From Bog-950 sp044228435 (GTDB lineage: Bacteria > Bacteroidota > Bacteroidia > Chitinophagales > LD1), in NCBI GenBank assembly GCA_044228435.1, contig JBGAUW010000011.1, positions 84,553-148,552 of the forward strand: a stretch of DNA of 64,000 nt, read 5' to 3'. The translations under genes were made by a program, and so were the position numbers. The stretch's first letter is position 1; every line of letters begins with the position of its first letter. Below the pieces are notes generated by a model. It was not told the origin of the DNA. It did no database searches and saw only the letters and a program-made list of their open reading frames with translations. Of this stretch, positions 18,188 to 26,725 are shown piece by piece.

Positions 18188-18751
18188 ATGAGTCTTTACA
18201 AAGGCCCAACAAATGAGCTTATTACTACTCCTTTTGAAGAGGGAAGTATTGTTATGCCAGGGCAGGTTGATAAAATAGAAAAGAAGCTTAAGTCGGCCCG
18301 GAAAAATGTATCTGATATTACGCTATCTAAATATACACAACCCAAAAAAGTTTTTGTGTCTTTCCCTTTCGAGCATAGTGAGCATGTAGCCCCTTTAATA
18401 GATGAATTGAAAAGGCATGGTGTTGAAGTGGTGACTGGTGAATATGTTGCTTCGGATATAAATCGGGGCATAAAGAAAAAGCTTAGCGGGTGCCACTGTC
18501 TTTTGTCCATAATGTTTAGAGAAACTGAAACAGTAAAAGGAGCTTTCTTTCCAGCAGTGTGGTTAATAGAAGAAAAAGTTGTTGCCTGGATGCTTGATAT
18601 TCCAGTTGTATTATTGGTGGAAAGAGGGGTAGAGTATTGTGGTGAAATGCACGGTAATACACAAAGAGTGGTTTTTGATGCGATGAGTTTTTGGGCACAA
18701 TCGCTTAATGCTATTAAGATAGTTAAAGTCAACTTAGACGACGTTCGTTAA
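18188..18751 (+). CDS. TIR-like domain protein, candidate defence effector
   Basis: A 187-residue soluble protein. From residue 54 it follows the TIR/flavodoxin-like order: strand A KKVFVSFPF, helix HVAPLIDELKRHGV, strand EVVTGE, helix INRGIKKKLSGC, strand CLLSIMF, helix with WLIEEKVVAW, and strand IPVVLLVERG. The Glu pair in WLIEEK sits where the catalytic Glu of TIR NAD-hydrolases lies, which is suggestive only. Deoxyribosyltransferase-like or SEFIR folds give similar patterns. The first 50 residues are a basic linker. It is coupled to the upstream winged-helix-like gene. A nucleotide-consuming anti-phage role is inference. Confidence 0.6.
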   Translation: MSLYKGPTNELITTPFEEGSIVMPGQVDKIEKKLKSARKNVSDITLSKYTQPKKVFVSFPFEHSEHVAPLIDELKRHGVEVVTGEYVASDINRGIKKKLSGCHCLLSIMFRETETVKGAFFPAVWLIEEKVVAWMLDIPVVLLVERGVEYCGEMHGNTQRVVFDAMSFWAQSLNAIKIVKVNLDDVR

Positions 18752-18890
18752 TTGTTATTGGATCCTCCCACCTCCCTGCCATTTCTCCCCATTTTCCTAA
18801 TCCAAGTCGCACTTTGCCCTGTTAATTAAGCCCCAAAACCTGTGGATAACGCAATGTTTTGTCCACAACCGGCGTTTATATCATAATTAT

Positions 18891-19008
18891 TACCACTTTT
18901 TACCACTAGTAATTTACCAGTATTAACGGGGCTTTTGTGGTATTTATTAGCTGTTAATAAATAATAATGACTATTTTAGTGGTAGAAAGTGTTTTTTTGT
19001 GGGAATAA
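18891..19008 (+). promoter_or_regulatory. Probable MraZ operator and dcw promoter region
   Basis: Just upstream of mraZ three direct repeats occur at an exact 10-base step: GTGGTAGAAA (18979), GTGTTTTTTT (18989), GTGGGAATAA (18999). On the left, TACCAC at 18891 and 18901 is the same box in reverse, again 10 bases apart, with a third TACCAG at 18915. MraZ is known to bind several TGGGN-type boxes with 10-base spacing in its own promoter, so self-regulation of the cluster is likely. Confidence 0.6.
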
Positions 19009-19044
19009 GCTTTTATTTGCATCAACACATTATTCAATAACCGC

Positions 19045-19512
19045 ATGAACTTTTTAGGACAATTTGAGTGCACTATGGACGACAAAGGCCGCGTTAAGCT
19101 GCCTTCGGTTCTGCGCAAGCAATTTCCTGCGGGTGAGGGCAGCCGCTTTATGCTGGCTAAGGATATTGAAGATTGCCTGGTTATTTACCCTGCTAAAACC
19201 TGGGAGAAAACAGAAGCTACTTTGCAGAAGTTAAATCCCTTTAACAGCAACCACCAAAAGTTTATTAACGCCGTTACTACCGGCCTTACCGAGGTGGATA
19301 TAGATAGCGCCGACCGCTTTTTGGTTAGCACTACGCTTAAAAAGTATTTAGGCACCAGCAAGGATATTGTGTTGAAAGGAAAGTTTGACCGCATACAGGT
19401 ATGGGATGCCAACAAGTATGAGGCATACACACAGGGTAACGTGGCTAACATACAGCAACTGGCCGATGAGGTTGCTAACTATTTGGAGGATAAAACAGGT
19501 GGAACTAATTAA
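19045..19512 (+). CDS. mraZ: Transcriptional regulator MraZ
   Basis: A 155-residue DNA-binding protein, first gene of the division/cell-wall cluster. It has two AbrB-like (MraZ/SpoVT) domains, each with the family pattern: FECTMDDKGRVKLPSVLR (about 7-24) and VDIDSADRFLVSTTLKKYL (about 87-105). In other bacteria MraZ forms rings and represses the cluster through repeated boxes upstream; such boxes are visible at 18979-19008. The stop is 9 bases before rsmH. Confidence 0.95.
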   Translation: MNFLGQFECTMDDKGRVKLPSVLRKQFPAGEGSRFMLAKDIEDCLVIYPAKTWEKTEATLQKLNPFNSNHQKFINAVTTGLTEVDIDSADRFLVSTTLKKYLGTSKDIVLKGKFDRIQVWDANKYEAYTQGNVANIQQLADEVANYLEDKTGGTN

Positions 19513-19521
19513 TAGCAGAAG

Positions 19522-20439
19522 ATGAAGGATACACCCGAATCTTCTAATTACCACACCAGCGTTCTTTTACATGAGAGTATAAGCGGGCTAAACATTCAAC
19601 CCGGTGGCATTTATGTAGATGCCACTTTTGGCGGAGGCGGGCACTCGGCAGAGATAATGAAGCACTTAGGTGCCGATGGCCGGTTGCTTGGGTTCGACCA
19701 GGATGAAGATGCACAGCGAAATGCTTTAACCGACGAACGCTTTACGCTGGTGCAAGCCAACTTTAGCGAACTGAAAAGGTTTTTGCGCCTGCACGATGCA
19801 GCACCGGTAGATGGCATATTGGCCGACCTTGGTGTAAGCAGCTGGCAGTTTGATACCGCCGAAAGGGGTTTCAGCTACCGGTTCGATGGTCCGCTGGATA
19901 TGCGTATGAACCGCAACGCCGAAAGAACCGCTGCGCAGGTGCTGAACGAATACAGCGCCGAGCAACTGCAAAAAATGTTTGGCGAGTATGGCGAGGTGCG
20001 CAATAGTAAAACCCTGGCCAATGCCATTGTAGAGGTCCGCAGCACTAAACCCTTCGAATCTATTTCGGATTTGATGACCATTTGCGAAGCAAACAGGATG
20101 GGCGAAAGGCATAAGTACCTGGCGCAGGTGTTTCAGGCCATTCGAATTGAAGTGAACGATGAATTGGGGGCTCTTAAAATTCTGCTACAGCAAAGTGCAG
20201 AGGTTTTAAAAAGCGGAGGAAGGCTGGCGGTTATCACCTTTCATAGTCTGGAAGACAGGTTGGTGAAAAACTTTATGAAACACGGAAACTTTGACGAAGA
20301 ACCGGTAAAGGATTTTTTCGGCAACATTGAAAAAAAGTTTAAGCTGATAACTAAAAAACCGGTAGAGGCCAGCGATACAGAGAAAAAAGAAAACAGCCGT
20401 AGCAGAAGTGCAAAGTTGAGAGTGGCGGAGAAGCTTTAG
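19522..20439 (+). CDS. rsmH: 16S rRNA (cytosine-1402 N4)-methyltransferase RsmH
   Basis: A 305-residue SAM-dependent enzyme that methylates N4 of C1402 in 16S rRNA. Family blocks: HTSVLLHESI start, the SAM motif VDATFGGGGHS (about 33-43), GFDQDEDA (about 57-64), DGILADLGVSSWQFD (about 95-109), GPLDMRMN (about 122-129) and the late ITFHSLEDRLVKNF. Length is normal. It is the second gene of the cluster, as in most bacteria. A purine-rich low-complexity stretch follows before ftsL. Confidence 0.97.
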   Translation: MKDTPESSNYHTSVLLHESISGLNIQPGGIYVDATFGGGGHSAEIMKHLGADGRLLGFDQDEDAQRNALTDERFTLVQANFSELKRFLRLHDAAPVDGILADLGVSSWQFDTAERGFSYRFDGPLDMRMNRNAERTAAQVLNEYSAEQLQKMFGEYGEVRNSKTLANAIVEVRSTKPFESISDLMTICEANRMGERHKYLAQVFQAIRIEVNDELGALKILLQQSAEVLKSGGRLAVITFHSLEDRLVKNFMKHGNFDEEPVKDFFGNIEKKFKLITKKPVEASDTEKKENSRSRSAKLRVAEKL

Positions 20440-20530
20440 AGGTGAAAGGGCAAAAGTGAAAGGGGAAAGAGGAATACAAGAAGGCAAAAGTGAAAGGAGA
20501 AAGAAGATAAGTAAAAGGGAAAGACAGGAT
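20440..20530. repeat. Purine-rich low-complexity repeat (AAAGTGAAAGG type)
   Basis: GTGAAAGGGCAAAAGTGAAA and close variants occur several times in a row between rsmH and ftsL. The same type is seen in reverse at 6630-6660 and again at 35955-35990, so it is a dispersed intergenic simple repeat. Confidence 0.6.
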
Positions 20531-20589
20531 TTAGAATTGTATTATCTGTGTAATCGTAATTAATCGAAGTAATCGAATCGAAGATAAGA

Positions 20590-21000
20590 ATGGAAAATAT
20601 AAACGACATAACAGCAGAACAAAATACCGGTGCAGGCACCGGTGAAGAAACTGCACCTAAAGCTGAAAAAAAATCGGCTAAAGGTATGGCGGGCCTGTTA
20701 GGCAGGTTTGATGCTGCCGGCGAAACAGGCCTTAATAAGCTGCTGTTTAATATGCCGTTTGTACTGTTTTTGGTGGTGTTAGCTGCATTGCGCATTGCCA
20801 ATAACCACATGGCCGAAAACTATGCGCGCAATATTTCGAAGGCAGAGAAAGAAGTAAAGCAATTGCGCTGGCAATATATGACTACTACGAGCAGCTTAAT
20901 GCAAAAGAGCAAGCAGAGCGAAGTAGTAAGGTTGGTAAACACACAGGGGTTAAAGGAACTGAGGATTCCCCCTTATAAAATAGAAGTAACGAAAAATTAA
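20590..21000 (+). CDS. ftsL: Cell division protein FtsL-like
   Basis: A 136-residue bitopic membrane protein. An acidic cytoplasmic tail (1-50, rich in Glu, Ala, Lys) leads to one membrane helix (about 57-73, PFVLFLVVLAALRIA) and a periplasmic coiled coil (about 78-125). It matches the FtsL-like family of Bacteroidota by size, topology and place between rsmH and ftsI. FtsL links FtsB and FtsQ and helps activate septal synthesis; sequence conservation is low, so the call leans on position. Confidence 0.88.
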   Translation: MENINDITAEQNTGAGTGEETAPKAEKKSAKGMAGLLGRFDAAGETGLNKLLFNMPFVLFLVVLAALRIANNHMAENYARNISKAEKEVKQLRWQYMTTTSSLMQKSKQSEVVRLVNTQGLKELRIPPYKIEVTKN

Positions 21001-21112
21001 AGATGCTGGATAAAGTGAAGGCTCATCAACTACCAAATGTTTCTGCTAAAAAGCAGGGCAGATGAGCAGCCACCGGAAACCGGGATTGTAAAGTATTGTA
21101 CCAAAACTAACA

Positions 21113-23150
21113 ATGGCAGCAAATAAAAAACGCGAAATTTTAGTACGGGCCTATCTGGGCTTCGCGTTTATATTCTTACTGGGCATGGCTATTATTGGCC
21201 GCACGTTTTATATACAAACGGTGCAGGGCGAACACTACCGCTCGCTGGCTGATTCGTTGACTATTTTTCCTAAAACTATTTTAGCCGAACGTGGAAATAT
21301 TTACAGCCAGGATGGACGTTTACTGGCTACCACTTTACCAACCTTCGATTTGCGTATAGATTTTAAAACTACCTACACGCACCCCGAAATATTTAAAAGT
21401 AACATCGATTCGTTGAGCATTTGCATGGCGGCTATGTTCCCCGAAAAAACCGCTACCCAATACAAAAATGAATTGGTGCGCGAGCGCAAAAAGAAAAGCC
21501 GCTTTTACCTGCTTAAACGCAACGTAAGTTATAACCAACTGGCCGAAATGAAAACCTGGCCATTGTTCCGCGAAGGCCGATATAAAAGCGGTATGTGGGA
21601 TGTGCAGATTGATAAACGCCTGAAACCATTTAACGGCCTGGCCGAAAGAACGATTGGTTTTGTAACCGATAGCGGACGCGTTAAAGTGGGCTTAGAAGGC
21701 AATTATAATACGGCACTTAAGGGTAAAGAAGGAACTATCATGGTTCAGAAAATTTCAGGTGGCGCTACTATACCCTTAGATAGTAAAGGCCGAAGCCGCT
21801 TTAGAGCGCACCTTAAAACACCACGGTGCAGGCCACGGTTGTGTGGTTTTAATGGAAGTTAAAACCGGCAAAATTAAGGCCATGGCTAACCTGGGCTTAA
21901 TGAAAGATTCGGCGTATGGCGAAATACAAAATTATGCGGTGGGCGAATCTACCGAACCGGGCTCTACTTTTAAATTAGCTACTGCTGCCAGTTTGATTGA
22001 AGACGGCTTTGCTACTAACAACACACAGATATATGCCGAAAACGGTGAGTATAAAGTTTACAAATTAACCATACACGACCACGAAGCACCCGAAACCCCA
22101 TCACTTACGTTAAAACGCGCAATAGAAGTTAGCAGCAACGTAGTAATGGCCAAGCTGGCTTTTGAAAATTACCAATCGGCACCTGAGAAGTTTTATAAGC
22201 ACCTGGATGATTTTGGCTTTACAAAAGCTATTGATATTGAATTGCCGGGTGCCGCTAAACCCATGTTGGCTAACCCTAAAAAATGGAGCGGTGTATCGGC
22301 AGCTTATATAGCGCATGGTTATGAGATTCAGGTTTCGCCACTGCATACACTTATGTTTTACAATGCTATTGCCAATAATGGTCGCCTGGTAAAGCCTTAT
22401 TTGGTAGATAGAATAAAAGAGTACAACAAAACGGTTGACTCCACTACCACTACTGTTTTAAACGAGCGCATTTGCAGCGAAAAAACAATACAGCAATTGC
22501 AGGAGATTTTGAAAGGTGTGGTAGAAAACGGAACGGCTACCAACCTTAAAACCGATTACCTGCATGTAGCCGGTAAAACCGGAACTGCTGTAATTGCGCA
22601 AGGGGCTAGCGGTTATAAAAACGGCGGACGCAAAGTTTACCAGGCAAGCTTTTGCGGATACTTTCCGGCAGAGAACCCGGAGTATAGCATGATAGTGGTT
22701 ATCAATTCGCCATCGCAAAATGGATACTACGGTAACGTGGTGGCGGGCAACATTTTTAAAGAGGTAGCCGATAAAGTGTATTCGCTTTCGCTGCACATGC
22801 AGCCGGCTATTAATAAGCAAACTGCAGAAAATAAAATACCGGTTATACAAAAAGCAGCAGCGGGAGACCTGGCAAGTATCTACAAGTTTTTAGGCGTAAA
22901 CATAGATGCCGTAAACAGTGAGTGGGCTACCGTTACAAACAGCGGCAACGGTGTATCGCTAACTGAAGATGAAATAGCCGGCAACATGGTACCCGATGTA
23001 ACCGGTATGAGTTTGAAGGATGCCCTTTATCTTTTAGAGTCGATGGGTATGCGCGTGCGGGTTAGCGGCCACGGATATGTAATGAGCCAAAGTGTAGCAG
23101 CAGGAGAGAAGTTGTTGAAGGGAATGAGCATAAATATTGAGCTTAAATAA
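21113..23150 (+). pseudogene. ftsI: Penicillin-binding protein FtsI (PBP3), interrupted by frameshift/deletion
   Basis: Septal transpeptidase read in two frames. Frame 1 (21113-21862) gives the membrane anchor (about 15-36) and N-terminal dimerisation domain to ISGGATIPLDSK. Frame 2 picks up at about 21796 with EAALERTLKHHGAGHG, though its first ATG is at 21843, and continues to 23150. Frame 2 has all transpeptidase motifs: STFK (nucleophile Ser), SSN and KTGTA, and a C-terminal PASTA domain (VPDVTGMS). Between the frames the family's conserved linker with TTIDVN-type sequence, roughly 20-25 residues, is missing, and the frame moves by +1. A deletion of about 60-70 bases explains both. As ftsI is normally essential, an assembly error or another functional copy is likely. 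Confidence 0.85.
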
Positions 23151-23155
23151 ACCAT

Positions 23156-23470
23156 GTGCCGATGCTTTTACTTGATAGTGGAACACAGGAAGTATTAAAG
23201 ACAGGGGGCGAATTGGTAGTAAATGGGTTTGATGCGATGTTTCGGTTAATAATGTGGTTGATAGGGATAATTGTTGTGCTGGTAATTTTAATAGTGGGAA
23301 GAATAATTTTTACTGCAACAAGAAGTGAGGATAATAGCTTGGACGAAGAGGGCGAAAAAATACTGGAAGAAGAGTATGGCTTGAAAAGTGAAAAAGAAGC
23401 AATGCAGGATGAATTGGAAGAATTAAAACGCGAAAACGAACGATTAAAAAAGGAGTTAGAGAATAAATGA
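23156..23470 (+). CDS. Small membrane protein with C-terminal coiled coil
   Basis: A 104-residue protein, family not recognised. One strong membrane helix (about residues 29-52, LIMWLIGIIVVLVILIVGRI) is followed by an acidic and then heptad-rich tail (60-104, EALQDELEELKRE-like), which should form a coiled coil. It starts with GTG five bases after the ftsI stop (ATG at 23162 is an option) and overlaps murD by four bases (ATGA), so it is tightly coupled to the cluster. Its shape is like FtsB/FtsL-type division proteins, but the long helix faces whichever side topology dictates. A new division or wall-synthesis accessory factor is possible. Confidence 0.65.
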   Translation: MPMLLLDSGTQEVLKTGGELVVNGFDAMFRLIMWLIGIIVVLVILIVGRIIFTATRSEDNSLDEEGEKILEEEYGLKSEKEAMQDELEELKRENERLKKELENK

Positions 23471-24807
23471 AAAAGCAAAGGCTCGTAATACTTGGTGGTG
23501 GCGAAAGCGGTTATGGTACCGCCGTGCTTGGCATTAAGCAAGGCTACGAGGTATTTGTAAGTGATGGTGGTAAGATAAAAGAGATTTATAAAAAACAGTT
23601 TGAAACGCAGAAGATAGAGTTTGAAGAAGGCAAGCACACCGAAGAGAGAGTATTGAACGCCGACCTGGTAATGAAAAGCCCCGGCATACCCGAAAAGGCA
23701 GAGCTGGTGAAGAAGCTGCGCAAGGCGGGTGTGAAGATTGTGAGTGAAATAGAGTTTGCCAGTTGGTTTACCAATGCACAAATAATAGGCATTACCGGCG
23801 CCAATGGTAAAACAACTACTACCGCGCTTACTTACCATATAATGAAACAGGGCGGCTTAAACGTTGGCCTCGGAGGTAACATAGGCCAAAGCTTTGCTTA
23901 CCAGGTAGCAACTGAAAACTTCGACTACTACGTGTTAGAAATATCGAGTTTTCAGTTGGATGATATTGAGAAGTTTCGCCCGAACATAGCGATACTAACC
24001 AATATTACACCCGACCATTTGGACCGGTATAACTACGAGCTGCAAAACTATGTGGCCAGTAAGTTTAACATAGTAAAAAACCAAACGGCTGCCGATATTT
24101 TCATTTACTGCGCCGATGATGAAATAACCGTTGCTAACATGGATAAATATCCAACAGCAGCAAAAAAAATACCCTTTGGCTACGATAAAGAATTTGCCGA
24201 AGGCGGATTTGTAAAAAACGAAACCCTAACAATTAACATAAACCAAAACCAATTCACTATGAGCATTCAGGAACTCGGATTAACAGGACGTCATAACGTC
24301 TACAATTCATTAGCAGCTGGGATAGTAGCTAATGCTTACGGACTGCGGAAGGAGCAGATTCGTGAAAGCCTTGCCGATTTTAAATCATTAGAACACCGGA
24401 TGGAAAGCGTAGCTAAAGTGCGCAACATCGAGTTTATTAATGATAGTAAAGCCACCAACGTAAACAGCACCTGGTATGCGCTTGAAAGCATGACTAAGCC
24501 GATTATCTGGATTGCCGGCGGTATAGACAAAGGAAACGACTACACCGTAATGGAGCAGTTGGTAAAAAAGAAAGTAAAAGGTATGATTTGCCTGGGTGTA
24601 GATAACACCAAGCTGCACTCTGCCTTTGGTAAAATGGTAGACATAATGGTAAACGTTACCAATATGAAAGATGCCGTGCGTATGGCTTACCAGTTAGGTA
24701 ACCCCGGCGATTGCGTATTGCTTTCTCCATCGTGCGCTTCATTCGATTTATTCGAAAACTATGAAGACAGAGGCCGCAAGTTTAAAGATGCAGTAGTGCA
24801 ATTGTAA
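23467..24807 (+). CDS. murD: UDP-N-acetylmuramoyl-L-alanine--D-glutamate ligase
   Basis: A 446-residue ATP-dependent ligase that adds D-Glu to UDP-MurNAc-L-Ala in the cytoplasm. The N-terminal Rossmann motif LGGGESGYGTA (about 9-19) binds the UDP part. The ATP loop is GITGANGKTTTTA (about 111-123), the DHLDRY block is near 189-194, the HRMESV block near 315, and the NDSKATN motif near 329-335 is typical of MurD. It lies directly after ftsI and before mraY, the place normally held by murE, so its position is unusual while the protein itself is complete. Confidence 0.95.
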   Translation: MKKQRLVILGGGESGYGTAVLGIKQGYEVFVSDGGKIKEIYKKQFETQKIEFEEGKHTEERVLNADLVMKSPGIPEKAELVKKLRKAGVKIVSEIEFASWFTNAQIIGITGANGKTTTTALTYHIMKQGGLNVGLGGNIGQSFAYQVATENFDYYVLEISSFQLDDIEKFRPNIAILTNITPDHLDRYNYELQNYVASKFNIVKNQTAADIFIYCADDEITVANMDKYPTAAKKIPFGYDKEFAEGGFVKNETLTININQNQFTMSIQELGLTGRHNVYNSLAAGIVANAYGLRKEQIRESLADFKSLEHRMESVAKVRNIEFINDSKATNVNSTWYALESMTKPIIWIAGGIDKGNDYTVMEQLVKKKVKGMICLGVDNTKLHSAFGKMVDIMVNVTNMKDAVRMAYQLGNPGDCVLLSPSCASFDLFENYEDRGRKFKDAVVQL

Positions 24808-24841
24808 GAAGAAGCAAGAGGCAAGACGCAAGAACCAAGAC
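24807..24841 (+). repeat. Left arm of repeat pair around the four-helix-bundle gene
   Basis: GAAGCAAGAGGCAAGACGCA and the AGAACCAAGA after it form a run of AAGxxxCAAGA units. The same motif lies inverted at 25281-25318 at the other side of the IVP gene. Confidence 0.6.
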
Positions 24842-24889
24842 TAAATTCAGAAAAGATAGAAAGGTAAGAATAAAGAAATTATATTTTTT

Positions 24890-25324
24890 ATGGCCAGCAG
24901 GCATAACTATAAAAACTTAGAGGTGTGGAAGAAGGCAAGGGGCCTTGTGAAGGATGTTTATATAGTTACAAGAGACTTCCCTACAGATGAGCGGTTTGGT
25001 TTGACTTCTCAATTTCGAAGGGCTGTTGTTTCAATTTCTTTAAATATAGCCGAAGGTAGCGGTCGCTCTACCAATAAGGATTTTAGTCATTTTCTGGACA
25101 ACTCATTTGGTTCTGCACTGGAAGTTGAAAATCTCATCTTTTTGTCTTTAGATCTTGAATTTATTTCTCAAAAAACGCATGATGAATTAGTAGAAAAAGT
25201 AACAGAAATCCAACGAATGTTAAAGGGCTTTCAGGCTCAATTGAATAATAGCAAAACCGACTTCCTGAAATCGGTTGTATTATCTCTTGGTTCTTTGCTC
25301 TTGGTTCCTGGTTCTCAATTCTAA
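24890..25324 (+). CDS. Four-helix bundle protein (S23/IVP family)
   Basis: A 144-residue helical protein of the 23S rRNA intervening-sequence/S23 family. Diagnostic pieces are NLEVWKKARGLVKDVY at the start, FGLTSQFRRAVVSISLNIAEGSGR (split over about 44-67) and the later FLDNSFGSALEVENLI. Relatives form pentameric barrels; one relative (Avd) assists diversity-generating retroelements, but no reverse transcriptase is near. The last ~14 residues (LSLGSLLLVPGSQF) are encoded by the flanking repeat, so the natural end may be earlier. It sits as a foreign-looking cassette between murD and mraY. Molecular function is unknown. Confidence 0.9.
   Translation: MASRHNYKNLEVWKKARGLVKDVYIVTRDFPTDERFGLTSQFRRAVVSISLNIAEGSGRSTNKDFSHFLDNSFGSALEVENLIFLSLDLEFISQKTHDELVEKVTEIQRMLKGFQAQLNNSKTDFLKSVVLSLGSLLLVPGSQF
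25281..25320 (-). repeat. Right arm of repeat pair around the four-helix-bundle gene
   Basis: TCTTGGTTCTTTGCTCTTGG and the following TTCCTGGTTCTC are the reverse complement type of the left arm (CAAGA/CCAAGA units). The arm overlaps the 3' end of the IVP reading frame. Confidence 0.6.
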
Positions 25325-25327
25325 CCT

Positions 25328-26581
25328 ATGTTATACTATATTTTCAAATTTCTCGATACCCAGTATAACTTTCCCGGTGCGGGTTTGTTTAACTTCATAT
25401 CGTTTCGTGCTTCGGCGGCGGTGCTGCTGTCGTTGGTTATTTCGCTGGTATATGGCGGAAAACTGATAGCTGCGTTAAAGAAACGTTTGATAGGCGAAAC
25501 TATTCGCGAGCTAGGATTAGCAGGCGAGAATACCAAAAAGGGAACGCCTACCATGGGCGGGCTTATAATACTGGGTTCTATACTGATACCTACTTTACTT
25601 TTTGCCAAACTGGATAATGTATATATCATCCTGATGCTTATTACCACGGTGTGGCTCGGTTTAATTGGTTTTGCCGACGACTACATTAAAGTATTTAAGA
25701 AAGATAAAAAAGGCCTTGCCGGTACATTTAAAATTATTGGCCAGGTGGGCCTGGGAATTATAGTAGGTACTACGCTTTACTTTAATAAAAGTGTAATTAC
25801 CAAAGAAGAGATACCGCAGGGTGACGTTTACAAATACAGCAGCGAACAGATTACCAAAGTAACCGACGATAACCTGAAGGTGCATTACATGCTTACGGAA
25901 AAAGCACCTACCACTACCATTCCGTTTGTAAAAAGCCACGAGATTGATTACTCGGTTATACTATGCGCTATTAATAAGGATTGGTGTCAGTATGCCTGGC
26001 TTATTTTTATACCGGTAGTTATTTTTATTATTACGGCGGTCAGTAACGGAGCTAACCTAACCGATGGAATTGACGGGCTGGCTACAGGCACCAGCGCTAT
26101 TATAGGGGTTACGTTATTGGTGTTTGCGTATGTGTCGGGTAACATCATCTTTGCCGATTACCTGGATATAATGTACATACCCAACTCGGGCGAGCTTGTA
26201 ATTTTTATTGCAGCTTTTGTGGGTGCCTGCATTGGCTTTTTGTGGTACAATGCATACCCGGCACAAGTGTTTATGGGCGATACCGGTTCATTGGCGTTGG
26301 GAGGTATAATTGCCACGCTGGCAATTATTATCCGTAAGGAGTTATTGCTGCCGGCCATGTGCGGTATATTTTTCTTAGAAACAACCAGTGTAATGATGCA
26401 GGTAAGCTATTTTAAATACACCAAGAAAAAATTTGGCGAGGGTAAACGTATTTTTCTAATGAGCCCCCTGCACCATCACTATCAAAAATTAGGCTGGCAC
26501 GAAAGTAAAATCGTATCTCGCTTTTGGATTATAGGCATACTGTTAGCGATTTTAACACTGGTTACTTTAAAGATACGATAG
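25328..26581 (+). CDS. mraY: Phospho-N-acetylmuramoyl-pentapeptide-transferase MraY
   Basis: A 417-residue inner-membrane enzyme with about ten helices. It moves phospho-MurNAc-pentapeptide from UDP to undecaprenyl phosphate, giving lipid I. Visible blocks are KKGTPTMGGLIIL (about 73-85), FADDYIKV with the Asp-Asp pair (about 116-123), NLTDGIDGLA (about 245-254), NAYPAQVFMGDTGSL (about 307-321) and the HHHY cluster near 381-384. It is longer than the E. coli enzyme (360) because of an inserted stretch at about 155-205, which I believe is normal in this phylum. It starts 3 bases after the IVP gene. Confidence 0.97.
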   Translation: MLYYIFKFLDTQYNFPGAGLFNFISFRASAAVLLSLVISLVYGGKLIAALKKRLIGETIRELGLAGENTKKGTPTMGGLIILGSILIPTLLFAKLDNVYIILMLITTVWLGLIGFADDYIKVFKKDKKGLAGTFKIIGQVGLGIIVGTTLYFNKSVITKEEIPQGDVYKYSSEQITKVTDDNLKVHYMLTEKAPTTTIPFVKSHEIDYSVILCAINKDWCQYAWLIFIPVVIFIITAVSNGANLTDGIDGLATGTSAIIGVTLLVFAYVSGNIIFADYLDIMYIPNSGELVIFIAAFVGACIGFLWYNAYPAQVFMGDTGSLALGGIIATLAIIIRKELLLPAMCGIFFLETTSVMMQVSYFKYTKKKFGEGKRIFLMSPLHHHYQKLGWHESKIVSRFWIIGILLAILTLVTLKIR

Positions 26582-26602
26582 TTGAAGGGCGGCTGATAAT
26601 AT

Positions 26603-26637
26603 CCCTCTTTGGAGAGGGAGGTTTCGCGAAGCGAAAC
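26603..26637. repeat. Double palindrome in the mraY-murE gap
   Basis: CCCTCTTTGGAGAGGG is followed by GTTTCGCGAAGCGAAAC, two small hairpins in a row. The first resembles CCCCCTCTGGAGGGGG at 28247, suggesting one repeat family. Confidence 0.55.
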
Positions 26638-26725
26638 AGGGAGAGGAAAGACAAGAAAGAACAAAAGACTGTATTAAATAAAAGAGTGAGCTACAATATT
26701 TCGGCCAGAGCAGCCGGCGTTTTTT

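Noticed and set aside
18196..18732. 178-residue leftward ORF opposite the TIR-like gene
   Set aside because: A shadow frame; composition (many Ser, Thr, Phe) and no start context support the rightward gene.
21720..21870. Programmed ribosomal frameshift in ftsI
   Set aside because: A conserved linker is also missing, so a change of frame alone would not restore the protein; no clear slippery site with a following structure was seen.
23143..23838. 231-residue leftward ORF opposite the small membrane gene and murD
   Set aside because: A shadow of coding sequence on the other strand, Ser/Phe/Leu-rich with no domain.
24890..25324. Diversity-generating retroelement accessory gene (avd)
   Set aside because: The protein fold family matches, but no reverse transcriptase or template/variable repeat pair is present.
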